Origin: Micrasema longulum
Lineage: Eukaryota > Arthropoda > Insecta > Trichoptera > Brachycentridae
Reading direction: 5' to 3'
DNA length: 64,000 nt
NCBI GenBank assembly: GCA_022494885.1
Contig: JAGVSM010003813.1
Span: 1 to 64,000 of the forward strand
Below are positions 63,440 through 64,000 of this stretch, piece by piece (within the stretch, counting starts at the first letter, position 1; every line of letters begins with the position of its first letter). Made by a program: the position numbers and the translations under genes. The notes below the pieces were generated by a model, which saw nothing but the letters and a program-made list of their open reading frames with translations, had not been told where the DNA came from and made no database searches.

Positions 63440-64000
63440 AATGCTTCAAAAGGATCTCGATACTTTCAGTACTCGGTGTGATCTAAATGATATGCCCCTA
63501 AATGTACAAAAATGATACAAAATTGAATTTACAATGAATAGAAAGAAAGAAAATATACCATTTGCAGTATTGATAATATGAGTATTAATTCAGTAAACAC
63601 GATTCCGATATCTAGGAATAACTCTTGACTCACGCTTTACATTTTCTACAAATTTTAATAATATCAAAGAAAAAGCTCTAAAGAGGTTAGGTTTCATATA
63701 GAGAATATGTAAAAATTTAAAAAATCGATAATGTGTTTATACAATTCATTAGTTCGTAGTAATTTGGAATATAGATCTGTGGTCTGGTCACCACATTACA
63801 TAACTCACATTAATTTAATTTAATTGTGCAAAAAATAATTATTTGTAACCTAACATTTAAAATATAACCTGGGTAGAAACCCTTCAGTCTTATGTCTTAT
63901 CAGCGCCTAGAACATTCTGGTCTAGATAAGTTGGAATAAGGCGACAGATTTTAGACTTTATGTATCTTTATAAAATAAATAATTGTTATGTTGATTCTGC
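63440..64000 (+). pseudogene. Non-LTR reverse transcriptase relic, runs off the window
   Basis: Plus-strand blocks LQKDLDTFSTRCDLNDMPLN, EFTMNRKKENIPF, RYLGITLDSRFTFSTNFNNI and KEKALKRLGFI, the segment just after the palm of jockey-like polyproteins. Further on, NSLVRSNLEYRSVVWSPHYI-like sequence (about 63745-63800) is readable with frameshifts. Stops at several places. The C-terminal end lies beyond base 64000. Confidence 0.88.

Noticed and set aside
1..64000. LTR retrotransposons or integrated viruses
   Set aside because: No long direct terminal repeats, protease, integrase or capsid motifs were recognised on either strand.

Overview
This window reads as gene-free, transposon-filled nuclear DNA of an arthropod, most likely an insect. 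The DNA is AT-rich, in my estimate about 70%. No host gene, rRNA, functional tRNA, operon or CRISPR array could be supported. What can be supported is a dense layering of dead mobile elements: non-LTR retrotransposon (LINE) 3' ends on both strands, two tRNA-derived SINE families plus a possible third, several miniature inverted-repeat DNA transposons, two THAP-domain first-exon remnants, and several repeat families defined here only by comparing copies within the window. The names LINE-A to LINE-X, SINE-A/B/C, FB1 and TR1 are local labels, not database names. Clade assignments rest on recognising typical motifs, not on searches.

Layout. 0-5 kb: a LINE-A tail, an apparently perfect 510-bp tandem duplication carrying SINE-A, and a LINE-A reverse-transcriptase (RT) relic on the minus strand. 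5-13 kb: SINE-A and SINE-B copies, an RT relic at 6.6-7.6 kb, and a nest at 11.4-12.8 kb in which LINE-B sits inside LINE-A next to LINE-G. 13-25 kb: a TA-flanked hairpin element (14.3 kb), LINE-E tails, the first TR1 copy (19.5 kb) and several FB1 fold-back units. 25-34 kb: RT relics, a single-copy-looking stretch at 27.3-28.6 kb, THAP exon remnants at 29.6 and 31.9 kb, a LINE-G insertion inside LINE-F whose empty site survives at 57.5 kb, and an RNase H relic at 33.6 kb. 35-48 kb: FB1, LINE-A, a twice-interrupted SINE-A, two inverted-repeat elements (40.0 and 41.8 kb), an RT relic (42.6 kb), two TR1 copies and a LINE-B relic. 48-53 kb: a LINE-H relic split by a hAT-like element with a perfect 8-bp target duplication, and an element with TTTCGGCCGAAAC-type ends. 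54-64 kb: LINE-B, LINE-F and other RT relics, a TTAA-flanked hairpin element (58.2 kb), LINE-E interrupted by FB1 with a 10-bp duplication, and RT relics running off the right edge.

No genes work together here. The biology is the order of insertions. Several insertions can be proven inside the window by target-site duplications or by an uninterrupted second copy. The mix of families on both strands, with no genes, would fit heterochromatin or a piRNA cluster, but that is inference. No undescribed functional system was found. The strongest candidates for something undescribed are the FB1 fold-back family and the TR1 family, which combines internal tandem blocks, a 3' stem and a microsatellite tail.
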